From contig NC_092525.1 in NCBI RefSeq assembly GCF_037038585.1, positions 26,872,367-26,936,366 of the forward strand: a stretch of DNA of 64,000 nt, written 5' to 3'. The translations under genes were made by a program, and so were the position numbers. The stretch comes from Patagioenas fasciata. Lineage: Eukaryota; Chordata; Aves; Columbiformes; Columbidae. This document shows, one piece after another, positions 24,028-36,500 of this stretch (positions within the stretch are counted from its first letter, which is position 1; the number at the start of each line of letters is the position of its first letter). A model generated the notes under the pieces. That model did not search any database. It was not told the DNA's origin and worked only from the letters and a program-made list of their open reading frames with translations.

Positions 24028-27000
24028 TGTTTAGATGTGAGAATAAGCTATCATATGGCAGATACAGCGGAATTCTAACATGACTTAAGTATATAGTCTG
24101 CCAGTTTTTTTAAACCACCTTCCTAAGATCCTACTGGAGCACCTAGATAAGCCTGTGTTGATCTGCTTTTTGAAGTGATCAGAGTCCTTTTTTCTGCCTG
24201 TCGTTGAAGAGGACAACTTGATCTTTGGAATAAACCTATAAGCACTTCAGGATTTTTTTTTTTTTTAATGGAAATTTATCATACTATAAAAGGCTTTCGT
24301 GCTCCTGTTTCTCCTTTTCAGGGTTTTGGTTTACAAATCAAGATACTCTTTCACAACTTACTGACTACATGCAAAGCCAAGAAATGAAGCCAGGGTTTTT
24401 CCTGATCAAGTTAATTACCATAATCGCACCATCTTGTATACATCAAAAATCTAAATAGATACAGCCCCAGTCACAGAGAGAAAGAGGAGAGTGTCATGCT
24501 TCTGTCCATTTTTTTTTCAGTAGCCTGTTGTTCATACACATCCACACAAAGTAGTTTTTGAAAAACGACAACAACTATCTTGTGCTCAGTGCCTGATCTT
24601 GCTACGCCATTGCACAATTCCACCGCTGTACAAGAAGTGTCTTCCTATACAACATTGTATACTACCTGTTTGGAAACAACTGCAAATTTCATGCTATCTG
24701 CTTACTTTTATCAGCTTATACCTTCTTCCAGCTGCCATCTATTCCTTGTGCTTGTCATCAGCTCCGAGATTACTTTGTTATTAAACCTTTGTCTTTATTT
24801 TACAAAAATTTCTCCAAGTACTTTCCAAGTACTTTTAGTGAGCTAGGGAACATACAAGGAAATGGATTGTATTTCACTCAATTAATCCATGCTCTTTAAA
24901 ACAATAACATCTTTTTAAACCTTCTGTATTGAAAAAGAAATTACACTATATTCTCATTCTAAAGGCTGGTCTGCTCCACCCAACAAGTTAACACACATAC
25001 AAATAAGGACAATGCCTGTTTGCAACATGTTACATGGTGCAAAAACCAGAATCTATAAAGCTTAAAATATGTCTTTAGGATGTTAAGATACACATATACT
25101 TCCACACATTCTAGGTGGAGTGTTATTCATCCTAGATTTCATTACTAGCCTAAAAGAAACCTCAAAAAAGCTGTCTAAACTCTCCTCAGTCAGATGAATT
25201 AGTGATAGACACTGTTTCCCATAGAGCTAATCTCCTTGTGATGTGACCAAACAGTTTTGCCACATCCTCTCCCCATTTTTCACATCAGATCAGTTTTGTT
25301 TGGATTAGATGTGGAGACACGCTGCAAAAGAAATACAGTATTTGAGGCCGCATTCCAAATACAGCTTTTTGTATTACTTACCTGATGCTACCCCTCCCCT
25401 ATTAGCAGAAGTCCTTTCGGGCTTTCAAATGGGAGTTTTGCCTGATTACAGAAAGGCTCTTGGCACACAGCAGTACAGTTATTGGCACGAAAGTGCATAA
25501 AGACAAGGCAGCCCTACATGCTGCCTGTAGCTCCTCCAGTGCTGGGTCAGTGAATCCTTCTCTTGAACCATACTGACCTTTAATATTAGAAGATCACTGT
25601 ATCCGTGACCTTTCATATATTACTCTTGTCCTATTGTTGATGCAAGAATAACTGCCTTAAAATCAAACATAAAACATGTTCATTAAAAGCCCTGTTATCA
25701 GAACTTACTTGAATGCTACCTCTTACAAGATATCACACACCTCTATCAGTTCTGAATTTCTGTGAGAGGTAATCATCACTTAGGTCTAGATTTGTAGAGA
25801 TCTTCAGACATCTCAGTTGTACTGATTTCAAAATAAATTTTAAACTGAATTAGACTTCAACTACCGTTGCATATTTGGGAAATGTTGATGGGCCCATAAT
25901 AATATACTATAATATTCAAACCCATATATTAACTTCCTGATACTATGGTTGTGGATCTGAAACTCTTAGCAGAATGAGCAAATATGTTCAGTTCACAATT
26001 TGAGTTCTTTCGAGCCAGCGCTGCCACATTATTGTGAAAGCCATGATGGGCTCTCATTGATTACACATAATGAAGCTATCTCAACTATTTAGATTTATAC
26101 TGTATGTTGGGTTCCAAATACACCTTTGAAATTTTGCTTTCATTTGTGTTGTTGCAGTTACACTAAGAACCACTGTGCTTACGTACTTCGAAGGACTCTT
26201 CATATTTTTATTGCATACTAAGCGATGAAGCCTTAAACTGCTCAGTTGATGATGGTAGTTGACCTTTAGTAAAAATTTGAGAAATGCTAAATATAAAATA
26301 GTATCTCAGGTATAATTAATAAAAAGAACTTGCAGCCCTTTACCTTACAAAAAAGCTCATGTAACTGCAGGGCTGTATAAATAATTGATTTTTCCACTAC
26401 TGTCTCAAAATAGGCACTGAAATTAATTGCTACCTCAGGACTGACTGAAAGTTCATGTGTTCTCAATTTTTATAGCAAAAGAAAAACATTTAATTGAAGG
26501 GGTGAGAAACTTTTAAATTTAGTTTTGCTTCTTTTTCAAGTATTTAAAGATCTCACAGAAGTATATTTTAAAGTAGTGGATTTTAAAGGGATGAGCATGT
26601 TAACACATTATTTTCACCTAAAAAAAAATATACACTTTCAATGTTCTTTCTGAGAAAACTAGTCAGAACATTTGATGCAAGCTCACACATCATTTCTGCT
26701 GAACTGAGTTTTAACTTCTGCCTAGCACTAAATAATTCATAATTCAATTAAGCAACTTCAAGATAGTAAGAAAAAAAAAGTCTGTTTCCACATTAGTTTA
26801 CAAAAGAGACAAAGTGCTCTAAAAACATATTTTATGAAAAGCAGTTGTTTGAGTTTTATATTCCAAAGAACCGTCTCACATTCCTTTGCATCACCTCTTT
26901 CAGTTCCTATTGTCCATCCCTAACTATCGTGGAACACTTTTGTCCCAGCCTTCCCACTCCTCTCGTAGTGTCAGTCCTCCTTGACATTACACACATGGTT

Positions 27001-27907
27001 AGCCACAAAGGGAAAGCAGCCACTCCAGATGAGATGCAAAGCAACTTGGGGGTGATGTTATCAGAAGGTCTGTGAGGAAAGGTAAGGAGAAGAGGAGGAA
27101 AGGCTTAAACAAGAAGAGGAACAGAAAAGTGTGCAGTAGCAGACTGTATCAGGCTGCTCAGACAAGTGCATCAAAACCAGATTAGAACAGATAGCCTAAA
27201 TTCCAGAAACTTAGTCCAAACCTAGCCAGGAGAATAATTCTTAAAAGATAACTGTGAAAAGAAACAACAGTTCTACAGCTTTAAACATTCAGTATAAGCT
27301 ATGAATAGGATATCTGCACAAAAGAGGCAATAGTTGAATGCATGTGGTATTAAAAGCACCCTTTCAAAATAAAGGTTAGTGTCTGCAATTAAAACCATTG
27401 TTAATCTAACCAGAAAATGCCCTTAAAAGGTACAGCAGTTAGAATATCATGTTATGTCTAAAAACTAATTCATCTCCATGCAGTGCGATTTAAATTGGAT
27501 CTTTGCTCACCACTCAAGCGCTGAAACTGGCTGTAGACAGGCAGCTACTGAAAAGCAAAAAGGAAGATAGAGACAGAAATTCATATGGTTTTCTACTAGT
27601 GCCTTCCTTTACATTTTTTAAATTTTTACATATTACCAATAATTTTATGTTTAAAGATTGAGTAGTGATTTTAATTTGGCCATGCATGGCACAACTGTCG
27701 GTTTACTTGAGCTAACTACAAGGGCAGACCACAGTAACTCCAGTTCCTTTAGAACAACTCTTACTTCAAATGGTCAAAAAATACATATATAAACTCAAGG
27801 CTTTACTGTGACCTGAAAAATTCGTTCAGTAATTTTAGGGAAAACAATGCTCACAGGATCTTCAAATAGCAAAGTGGGTTTCTGGTTTGGGTTTCCTTAT
27901 CTTTTAA
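24028..27907. other. Intergenic DNA, no gene seen
   Basis: This is AT-rich sequence with a T-run near 24252-24265 and an 11-bp direct repeat containing ccaagtactt near 24813-24836. I see no exon, RNA gene or recognisable transposon. Confidence 0.55.
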
Positions 27908-27974
27908 TTTTGTTTATGTTAATTGGTTGTTGTGGTTTGTTGTTGTTTTTTGTTGGTTTTGTTTGTTTGGGTTT
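27908..27974. repeat. G/T-rich low-complexity tract
   Basis: About 67 bp consist almost only of T and G (GTTT, GTTG and GGTTT units) on the plus strand. It is the strand complement in style of the A/C-rich tracts at 2641 and 41701. No fixed period is visible. Confidence 0.7.
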
Positions 27975-30528
27975 AAGGTAGTCACTTAGGAAAAGTCAAA
28001 TCAACAGGATTCTTTTTACATCAGATTTAATACTTAGAAATGTCTGGTTAGTCTGGAGAACCTGCAAATATAAACAATGCAATGCTGAATGGAAGAGGAG
28101 ATTTCATATTCTAGTCTAATAACAAAGCACTTCTTTTTTATCCCTCCTCCAAATATTTTACATTTCTCCTGTAGGGAGTATTTTTCTCCATGAAGGGGTA
28201 GATTGCATGAAATTTTAATTTAAAGAGGCATAGTCTAATAGCAATAAGCCATGCCAGAGTGTGTATCAAGAGACTCATTGGCAAACCTTTTGAGTGATCG
28301 AAGGCATTTGGTCTTCACCCTGTTTCTTTGCAGCGTACACAGGACGTGCACCGATAGCCAACACATACATCTTTGTGCGGCTTATTCCTACTACATATTA
28401 ATCAACATGGCAGGCTCATGTTGGTTACTAGTCATTCCCCTACAGCTAGAGAGTACTGGAAAACAAGCAAAGATTTTGTTTGCAATTGAAAGAACACAGC
28501 GTCTTTAGGGTCTTGGGAGAACCATGATTTTCAGTCTGAAGAGGCAATACTTTCAAAGTTCCAATCAGCATTTAATTTTGCTAACTCAAGCAGCTTCAGA
28601 TGCAATACTGTGATTCTGTAGGTAAAGGCGATCACAAACACAAAATTGGAAGGAGTCAATCCTACACTGTATATTAAAGAGGACAATAAAGAAAAAAAAA
28701 TACATTGAGGTTTCAGTGCCTCAAGACCAGTGGATGGACTCTACCACATTTACTAGCTACATTTACTTTCTCAATTTACGAAGCAGAGTAAACCTAACAA
28801 AAAGGTGCCTGACACTGAGAAGATTATTCTTAGTCTGTATGAACTCATTTGTCAATACGTTCAAATTCCTATACATGGTGTGTTTTGCCTGGGTCGTCTT
28901 CATATTTTTGAAAACTTTCTCCAGTATTGCATGTAATGGGGCTGGTGTGTTGCCTCACACCTGCATGCACAATATGCAACACTAATTGTATTCACGTCAT
29001 GAAATGTTTTCTTTGGCTGATGGACTGAAAAGAAGAACCCTGACTTTATGATTACTCCATTAAAAAATAATTTGATGTTTAGCTCATTATGGGGCATGTC
29101 TAAGAGCTACAGTGCAGCCATTGTGGAACTTCAGGGTTCCTATAGAATCCTGTGTGATTTGTTTATGATGTAGTGATGATTGACTGTCAGTTACTAATAA
29201 ATGGTAAATAAAAAAGTAACCTGTGATATTAAAGTACTACATTAGCTACATTGTGATTAAATTACAGTAACACCACCAGCTATAAACCTTTATAGAATCT
29301 CCTCAGCCATGCAGTAATTCTCCTAACTATACTATTATGTAGAGCACAAATATTTCTTTGTAAGTCTGAAGCAATACATCAGGGAAGCATTTACTGCTAA
29401 AGCTAGATTGAGAGTAAATGCATCTTGGGTTGCTATGAATAAAGCTCTAGCTTCTCATTACTTTATGACAAGACACAGAAATTCACTTTACTTTTCATTT
29501 AAGCTTTTCTGCTTCAGTTTATAGATGTATGCCTTCACGCTTTTATTCCCTTCTCGCTTCAGCCGTACGTAATAAATGATTATAAATTTTCACATTTGAC
29601 CACCTCTCTGCTAGTCTCATGCTTAATGCACAAAGTTAGGAAGCTGCAGGTAAAAATTTCACAAACACTTTTATTTATGATGTTGTCCTTGGTAACGGAA
29701 ATTTCAATGTACTGAAATGAAAAGTATGATTAAAGGGATACGACGTCCTGACAAGGATAGTAGAGGGCAGCCTTCTATTTCCCACTGAAAATATATAATA
29801 CTTTTTTGACATCAATTTCATAGAGAATAGACATGGGCTAGTCATGAAAGAAAGACACAAACATGTTTCTAACTTCAGTGTTGTTGTGCTGTCTTAAATT
29901 AAACTTATTCCAGAAATATTTTGTCCAAGTTACACAGCTTTCAAGCTAAAGTCAGGCACATAGGTAATTTTGTATAAACAAGACACTGTGCAGTGAAAAA
30001 AAAGCCTTACTGGTAATTTTCTGCGGAATTTAAAAAATAAAACAACTCTCCTATGAAGAGAGATATTATTTTCTCATTTCCTCCTGTCACTTTCCCTATC
30101 ATTTTATGACTACAATAGGATTTATTGCTTGGAGCTTTTGTCTGGTTTTGATTGTAAATTCCTTTTGGCTAACTCCTATTGTCCTATGCAGCTGAAAAGT
30201 TGTCACATGCTTGAAACAGTTTAGAAGTAGTACCTGAATGATGACTGGTTTATTTTTAATTAAACCTATTTTATCTTCTCTTTAAAAAATAAATTAAAGG
30301 TTTCAAAATCCCATACATCATTAAGAGTACTGATCATATTGGCAGTTAAATGGTAGAACTGAAATAGCATTAAGATTATGTTACTACAATTCATAGTTTT
30401 AGATTACCTGAAAAATAAATAGATCTAAAATCTCAATTAATTCCATCTTCTTGAGCAACTTTTGGAATTAGAAGTGGCACATTATCTTTGGCAGGTGATG
30501 TTACCAATTAGAATAACTTTATAACTTC
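27975..30528. other. Intergenic DNA, no gene seen
   Basis: This is AT-rich sequence with scattered short open frames and no domain. A short aatactgtgattctgtag at about 28603-28620 resembles a CR1 tail but has no supporting upstream similarity. Confidence 0.5.
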
Positions 30529-30599
30529 AAAATAATAATAAAAATAAATAATAAGAATAAAAAGAAAATAAGAATAATATAGAAAAGAAGAATAAAAAT
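30529..30599. repeat. AAT/AAAT-rich simple sequence
   Basis: About 70 bp of irregular AATAAT and AATAAA units are interspersed with AAGAAT, with almost no C. The overlapping minus-strand frame at 30519-30827 is Ile/Leu/Phe-rich for this reason and is not considered a gene. Confidence 0.75.
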
Positions 30600-33500
30600 C
30601 CACACCAAACACCTGCTAGAGTTTACCATCCAGACAAACATTCTATCCAGTTTCAAATAGCATAGATACAAATAGAAAACATCCCTTTGAAATGTCCTGT
30701 TTATGGAAATAATAATTGAACTACCACATTCCAGATAATTGAAGTATGTAATTATGTTTAAATTTATTAAAAAAGGTTTCAAGAAAACAAAGCTTCTGCA
30801 TTTAGGCTTTTTAGGAAAAATAGGCAAACCAGCCTATGTAAAGGAAGGGGATAGTTCAGGAGTTCCATACATGAAACATTGAACTTTTCACCCCTAAATG
30901 ACTTGTTTCAAATCCTGCTTGGATTGGTACAGACTAAAACTTGCTTTAATGCATTGGGTACTCTAACATTCTGTGATTCTGTGAATATATACAACACACT
31001 GCTAACCTACAGGATTCAAGAGAGAAAAACATACCACTAGAAAGGCAAGTTGTTACGGCTGACACATGTAACTGAAAGTAGAAGAAAAAGAATTCTGAAG
31101 TTCCGATAACAGCATCTTACCTTTCTCTAACAGGAACTGCAAATATTTTGTGACAGATTCCATTTGTTGGTTAGTTATCACAGAACCCTGAAAAAACACG
31201 TTATGTCTTATGTCTGTTATTAAAAAAACCCTCACAAATTATAATAAAAGCAAAATTACTGGCAATTATCATTTGAATGTCTATATTAATCCATTTCAGA
31301 TTTACTGTTACTCTAAGGTTTTACATCTTGATTTTTTTTTCTCCTACCTTACCCCACAATTACAAGCCCCTGTGGTCATTTATTCCTTTTATAACCACTG
31401 CTATTATAATACCAGCAATCTACATTGCCGAGCATTCTGTATAGTGTCCTTACTAAAACACTCTCTATTCTGAATGCATTTTAATATTTGCAGCTTGAAA
31501 TCTGACAACAAAAAAAAACCTTAAGACATGTGGGATCAATTAGGCGAAATAAAGCGTACAGGTTAGAAGTACCACAACAGAGCTCACACTTTCTTTTTAA
31601 CTTGCTAATGTCTCTGACCCCTCTGTACAAAAGCATTTTAATCAACATTTATACATTACTTTTTTAAGCCTTACGATTTAACAGGCTGTAAAAAAATGTT
31701 TAGTAATCAATTACACACATCAAGTTGATATGCTGCAGGACTGAGGGTCGTTTAAGCTTACAGCTACATCTGAAAGAGTTTGGGAAAGCCACATGGGGAA
31801 CAAACTAGCTTTACCTTTTAAGCTTGCAAGCAAAAGGACAACTTAATTAAACCCAATACAGAGCGTCTCCTCAACCTTTTTGAAGCTCATGGTAAAAGCA
31901 CTGACGACTGTTTTTTGGGGGCTCCAGAGCATTTGCTTTATGTCTTCAAGCTTGGGCTGTGCATACATACAGTGCCAATAAGAAACATCACAATCAAGTG
32001 ATCATTTTAGATAAATTTGATTCTGATCACATGGCCTAATCCAGTGCTGGAACAATAACCTAAATCTGGACCTGGCTACTGATGTCTGGTATGAGATACG
32101 GGTCAGCGAACATAAATGCTCTATTTGTAATCATAAAAAGAGAGATAATGCATAGGATGCTAAACTATTGCTTTGCCTCCCCGTCATCTTATGGGGAAAT
32201 TGATGGGCCATATTCTCCAGAAGGATAGGGAGAGGATGTGGCTGATTAGGAATGAGGGGGTTGCTCTTGACTATGCATCTTTTAAAGGTATTTCTTTTCT
32301 CTCTTACCACTATTTTCAGGAGAACAGGATTAATAAGAATAGATACCCCACTATTCAACTAAGGTATTACTTTTAGGGGAGGGAGATCTGCTTCATTACT
32401 TTATCAAAAACACCACCCAACTCATTCTAAAGTCTTCAACAGCCCAGCATGGTTTCTCAAGCAGCTCCACCTGCTCTTCTTGGGGTTCATATGCAGGCCA
32501 ACTTTTTAGCTTTCGGAGAATCTCCAGGCTGTCCTGTTCCTTGCAGGCACTCTTTGCTTACCACCTGCTAAGCTAAGAAGAAATGTAGTTTTCTAGGTTT
32601 CTCTGTCACTGTCTCTGACAGTGAGCAGGAAACTTTATTTTACAAGGGTTTTACTTTTACTAATATTAATCCCATACCATCTAACTAGGTCAATCCCGCT
32701 CTCTCTTCAGGACCTTCTGGGTAACTCATTGTGCCTGGATTAAAACAAACAAAGGCCATTTCAGTGACATCCTTATTTTCAGATAAATGCTTATTTATAG
32801 GACCAGTCAACAATTAAATGGGAAATATAATTTAGAGGCTTAACTTCTTTATTCTTTACTGTAGTCTTCAAAAATAGGACAACCAGAATTCTTCTAGAAC
32901 TGTATGTAAAGTGAGGTGCATAGTGCACCTACAGGACACAATTGAGTGCATCCCACATATTCACAGTACCTCAGCATAAGCGCTGAAGTTTGCAAATGTT
33001 CAGACACCTCAGATTCCACCTAATGGACATTTCAGGGTTGAAAAGATCCGGGGAAATTTAGACAGATTGTAGCTCTGTCCAAAAATATTTCATCAAGTAA
33101 GAAAGCTCTGTAGTTAACGTAGTTCTTTAAGCTAAATACTAAAATGTGTTTTGGTTTGGAAGAGAGACTTCAGTAATTTATTTCTTGCCATGTTTTTGGT
33201 TGTTCTTAACCTGAATTGGGCATTTGTCTGTATTATTACAGATGCATTGATCTGACTTCAACCTGAAGTTACTGAGGTTTTATAAGACTGCAATAAAGCT
33301 TTCTTTGCATTAACCAGCCAAGCACATAAACATTTTAATGAACTGTTTTTACATGGTTCGTTGAGTAGCTCCTTGTCTCCTCTAATACAAATCACTTTTC
33401 CATCACACTCAGTCCTCCCATACAGGTCTTTCTTCGCAGGGCACAAAATGCAAATTCAATAGCAGTTCCACGGAAATGCAGCAGATACTACATTCTGGTC

Positions 33501-36500
33501 AGTATATCCCAACAGTGAAAATGTTTAAGCTATTCTATCATATAAAGAAAATCTCCAGCAATCACAAGCAATGAAATAGAATATGTAGAAGAGCAAGGGT
33601 CACTGTTGGCACTGTGCAAACTGTGAGGGACCACTGTAAAATAAGCCTCTTGGTGCTACCGCATTGCACCGCAAATGTTTCAGACAATGAACTACAGTGT
33701 TGCCATGGAGTACTGGGGGAGTTAAATTGTCATTAATCATAAACCAAGCCATCTCTCAAACAGGTATTTCTTTATATTGACCTAAATGTTGAAATAAATT
33801 ATTGCAGTCAACATCAGTGTAGACAAAATCTCTTTGGAATAATTAAATGACAATAACGAGAAGCATTTTGGTGCATTCCAGTCAACCTCTAAAAAGCAAC
33901 ATGAAAAGTATAAAATATTTATTGTTATGCTTTCAAATAGACTTTACAACACATTATGTATTTTTGAGATTAAAGATTAGTTCAACACACGATTTAATAA
34001 TGAATGCAAATTATAAATGAATATTTAACAAACCATATCAGGTTTTATGTCTTAACATATACTTTACCATTATAGTGACTGAATGAGAAATGGCTCTGTG
34101 ATGTATTGTCCTGCTGCCTAGGGCCCTGGTGTTTTCACCTTGATATGGCCTTTAAAATAAATTAATTTGTCAACGTTTAAGAACTCTGTGTAAGAGTTGA
34201 CATAAAACATTTATAAGTCTGTTTCTGATTGAACGAGCCATGCACTAATCAGATAATTTTATTTTTTTTTAATTTATTTACCCAATTGATCCATGAAAAA
34301 AGATTTGGAAATATTTATTTCCAGATTGAGTTTTGGATTAAGTGGTACTAATGGTACCATAAAGATATTATATAGTGTTAATATAACCTGAGTATTAAAA
34401 ATATAATGAATTTGCTATTTATGAACCATTAAGTTTTACCTCAACCCTAGAATAAACTTCCTATCATTACAGACCTATTAATAACTTTTCTGCCTTTCCC
34501 CTCCCCCGCTTCTCTTTATCCTTGTTTTCTTTTTTACCTTGCTCTACATGGTTGCATTTCCTCTATGGAGTCATACTTTTGATATTTGTAGGATGAATTA
34601 AAATGTTTTTAAAAGCAATATTTTGTTTTATTCTGGACATTCTTTTCTATTTTGTTTGCTTAAGTAACAATACAGATTACTACAACAGAAGACAAATAAT
34701 TTTTTTGTTTAATTGTAATTATTATTTTTAATGTTATATGTGTCCCTATTAAATTTATTTTGATGTTGCAGATTAAAAACAAGCAGCAAAGTAGTACAGG
34801 CTTTTCAGCTTCATAGTTTTGTTTGTTTTAAGTGGCCTAATTCAGACTTCCTGTTGAGAACACACTCCATGCAACTTAAACCGAAGTACAGCTGGAGAGC
34901 CATTACCTTGGGTGGGAGTTTCACTAAATTTTCCAGCAAGTTTCAGTGACTCAAATAATAAATCTCATATCTGCCAGTGCTCAACCGAGCTGACCAAGCA
35001 GATCACTGTCCTAATTTAATTAGCTAGGAAATCAGACTGACTTACAGTAAGTTATAACAAGAACTTGGCTATTGGTATTTTATATTTACATAAGAGTCTA
35101 AGTATTTAAGGATTAATAAAAAAGGAGAAAAAAGATCCTATAATAATTTTCCTCTACTAGCCACTTCAACTCAATGTTTCCACACCACTTATGACCCAAA
35201 TAAGGTGTGTAAAGAAGAAAGCATCAGATACATGAGGAAAAAACAGAACAAAAGTTTAAGAATGGAAAGAGAAGAGGCCAAGAAGGATGAGATTCAAAAA
35301 GACACAGTGACTAAAGGACAGTAAAAACAATGAAATTACTACCCTTAGGTGAGGAAGAAATTAAAAATAAGAATGAATTTATTAACAGGCAAGAGAATTC
35401 TTACAATAGTAATCCTGTCCCTGTTCTCATAGTGTCTGCCTCATCTGTCTGCAGTGCACTATCTCACAGAAGTTTGGGTGTTCATTTGTTTTCAAATTGT
35501 TTATATATTTTTCTCACATTTCTCCGGCATCCCTACCTCTTCCTGTCATCTTCATGCAGTCATCTCTCCCTATTAATTTTTGCCATTATTTTCTTCACAT
35601 TTCAGTCTCCAGTGCCATATTTCTCATTGTTGTTCTCTTGTGTTCATACTATTTCTGACATAAGCTATGCTACCTTGCTAGACTTTTCTCGTGATCAGTT
35701 TGGGAATCACTCCTATTTAGGCCTGATCTCAATGCAGATTTTTTTTTTTCTGCTACTGCTTCCTACATCTTGGGGAAAGCTGTTGCCATCACTTATTTTC
35801 CTTCACTTAACACATCTTGAAAAAGTATCTAGCACTTCATCATGGATTGAAAAGAAAATTGGTGCTTAACAGATTTGGGGAGATTTCAAGAGCAACTAAT
35901 AACTCAGTTCACAACTATCAGCATGAGAAGGTGAAAGCAAGCAGATCCCAGTAAAATCAAGTACTAGGTGTCCGCTGAGCTGCTAGTTCACCATGTCCTT
36001 GCTTATACCAAACTTTTGTGATTATGCACTGACTGTTCCCAAGTTAACTGTAGTACAGTAAAAATAAAATAAAAGGTGAGAAAGACAATTGTGTGAGGGT
36101 TATTCACTGTTTACCCCCTTGTTTTCAATTTGAAAAGCCATCATTCCCATAGCACACCATAGTTCTGTGCTGATCTCTTCACATGCCAGCAAAAGCCAAG
36201 GCTGAATGCTGGACAACAGACTAGTTTCACTCAGTTAGCAACATTTCAATTCTCCACAGTATTAGTCGTTACCCAGAATGCTTTTGTTCCAGACCTAAAT
36301 ACAGAAGATAATCTGGTTTCTCATTTCCACATTGTTTCCCTCCCATACTGAAACTCAGACTAGCCTCAAACACTTTACACCAATATGTTCTCCATTTATT
36401 GACTGAACAGGTGAGTACAGGTGAGGTAAAGCATCATACTTTAGAAAGGAAGAATTTAAAAAGCCAAGCAGCACATCAGAGTACAATGCAAGAACTAACA

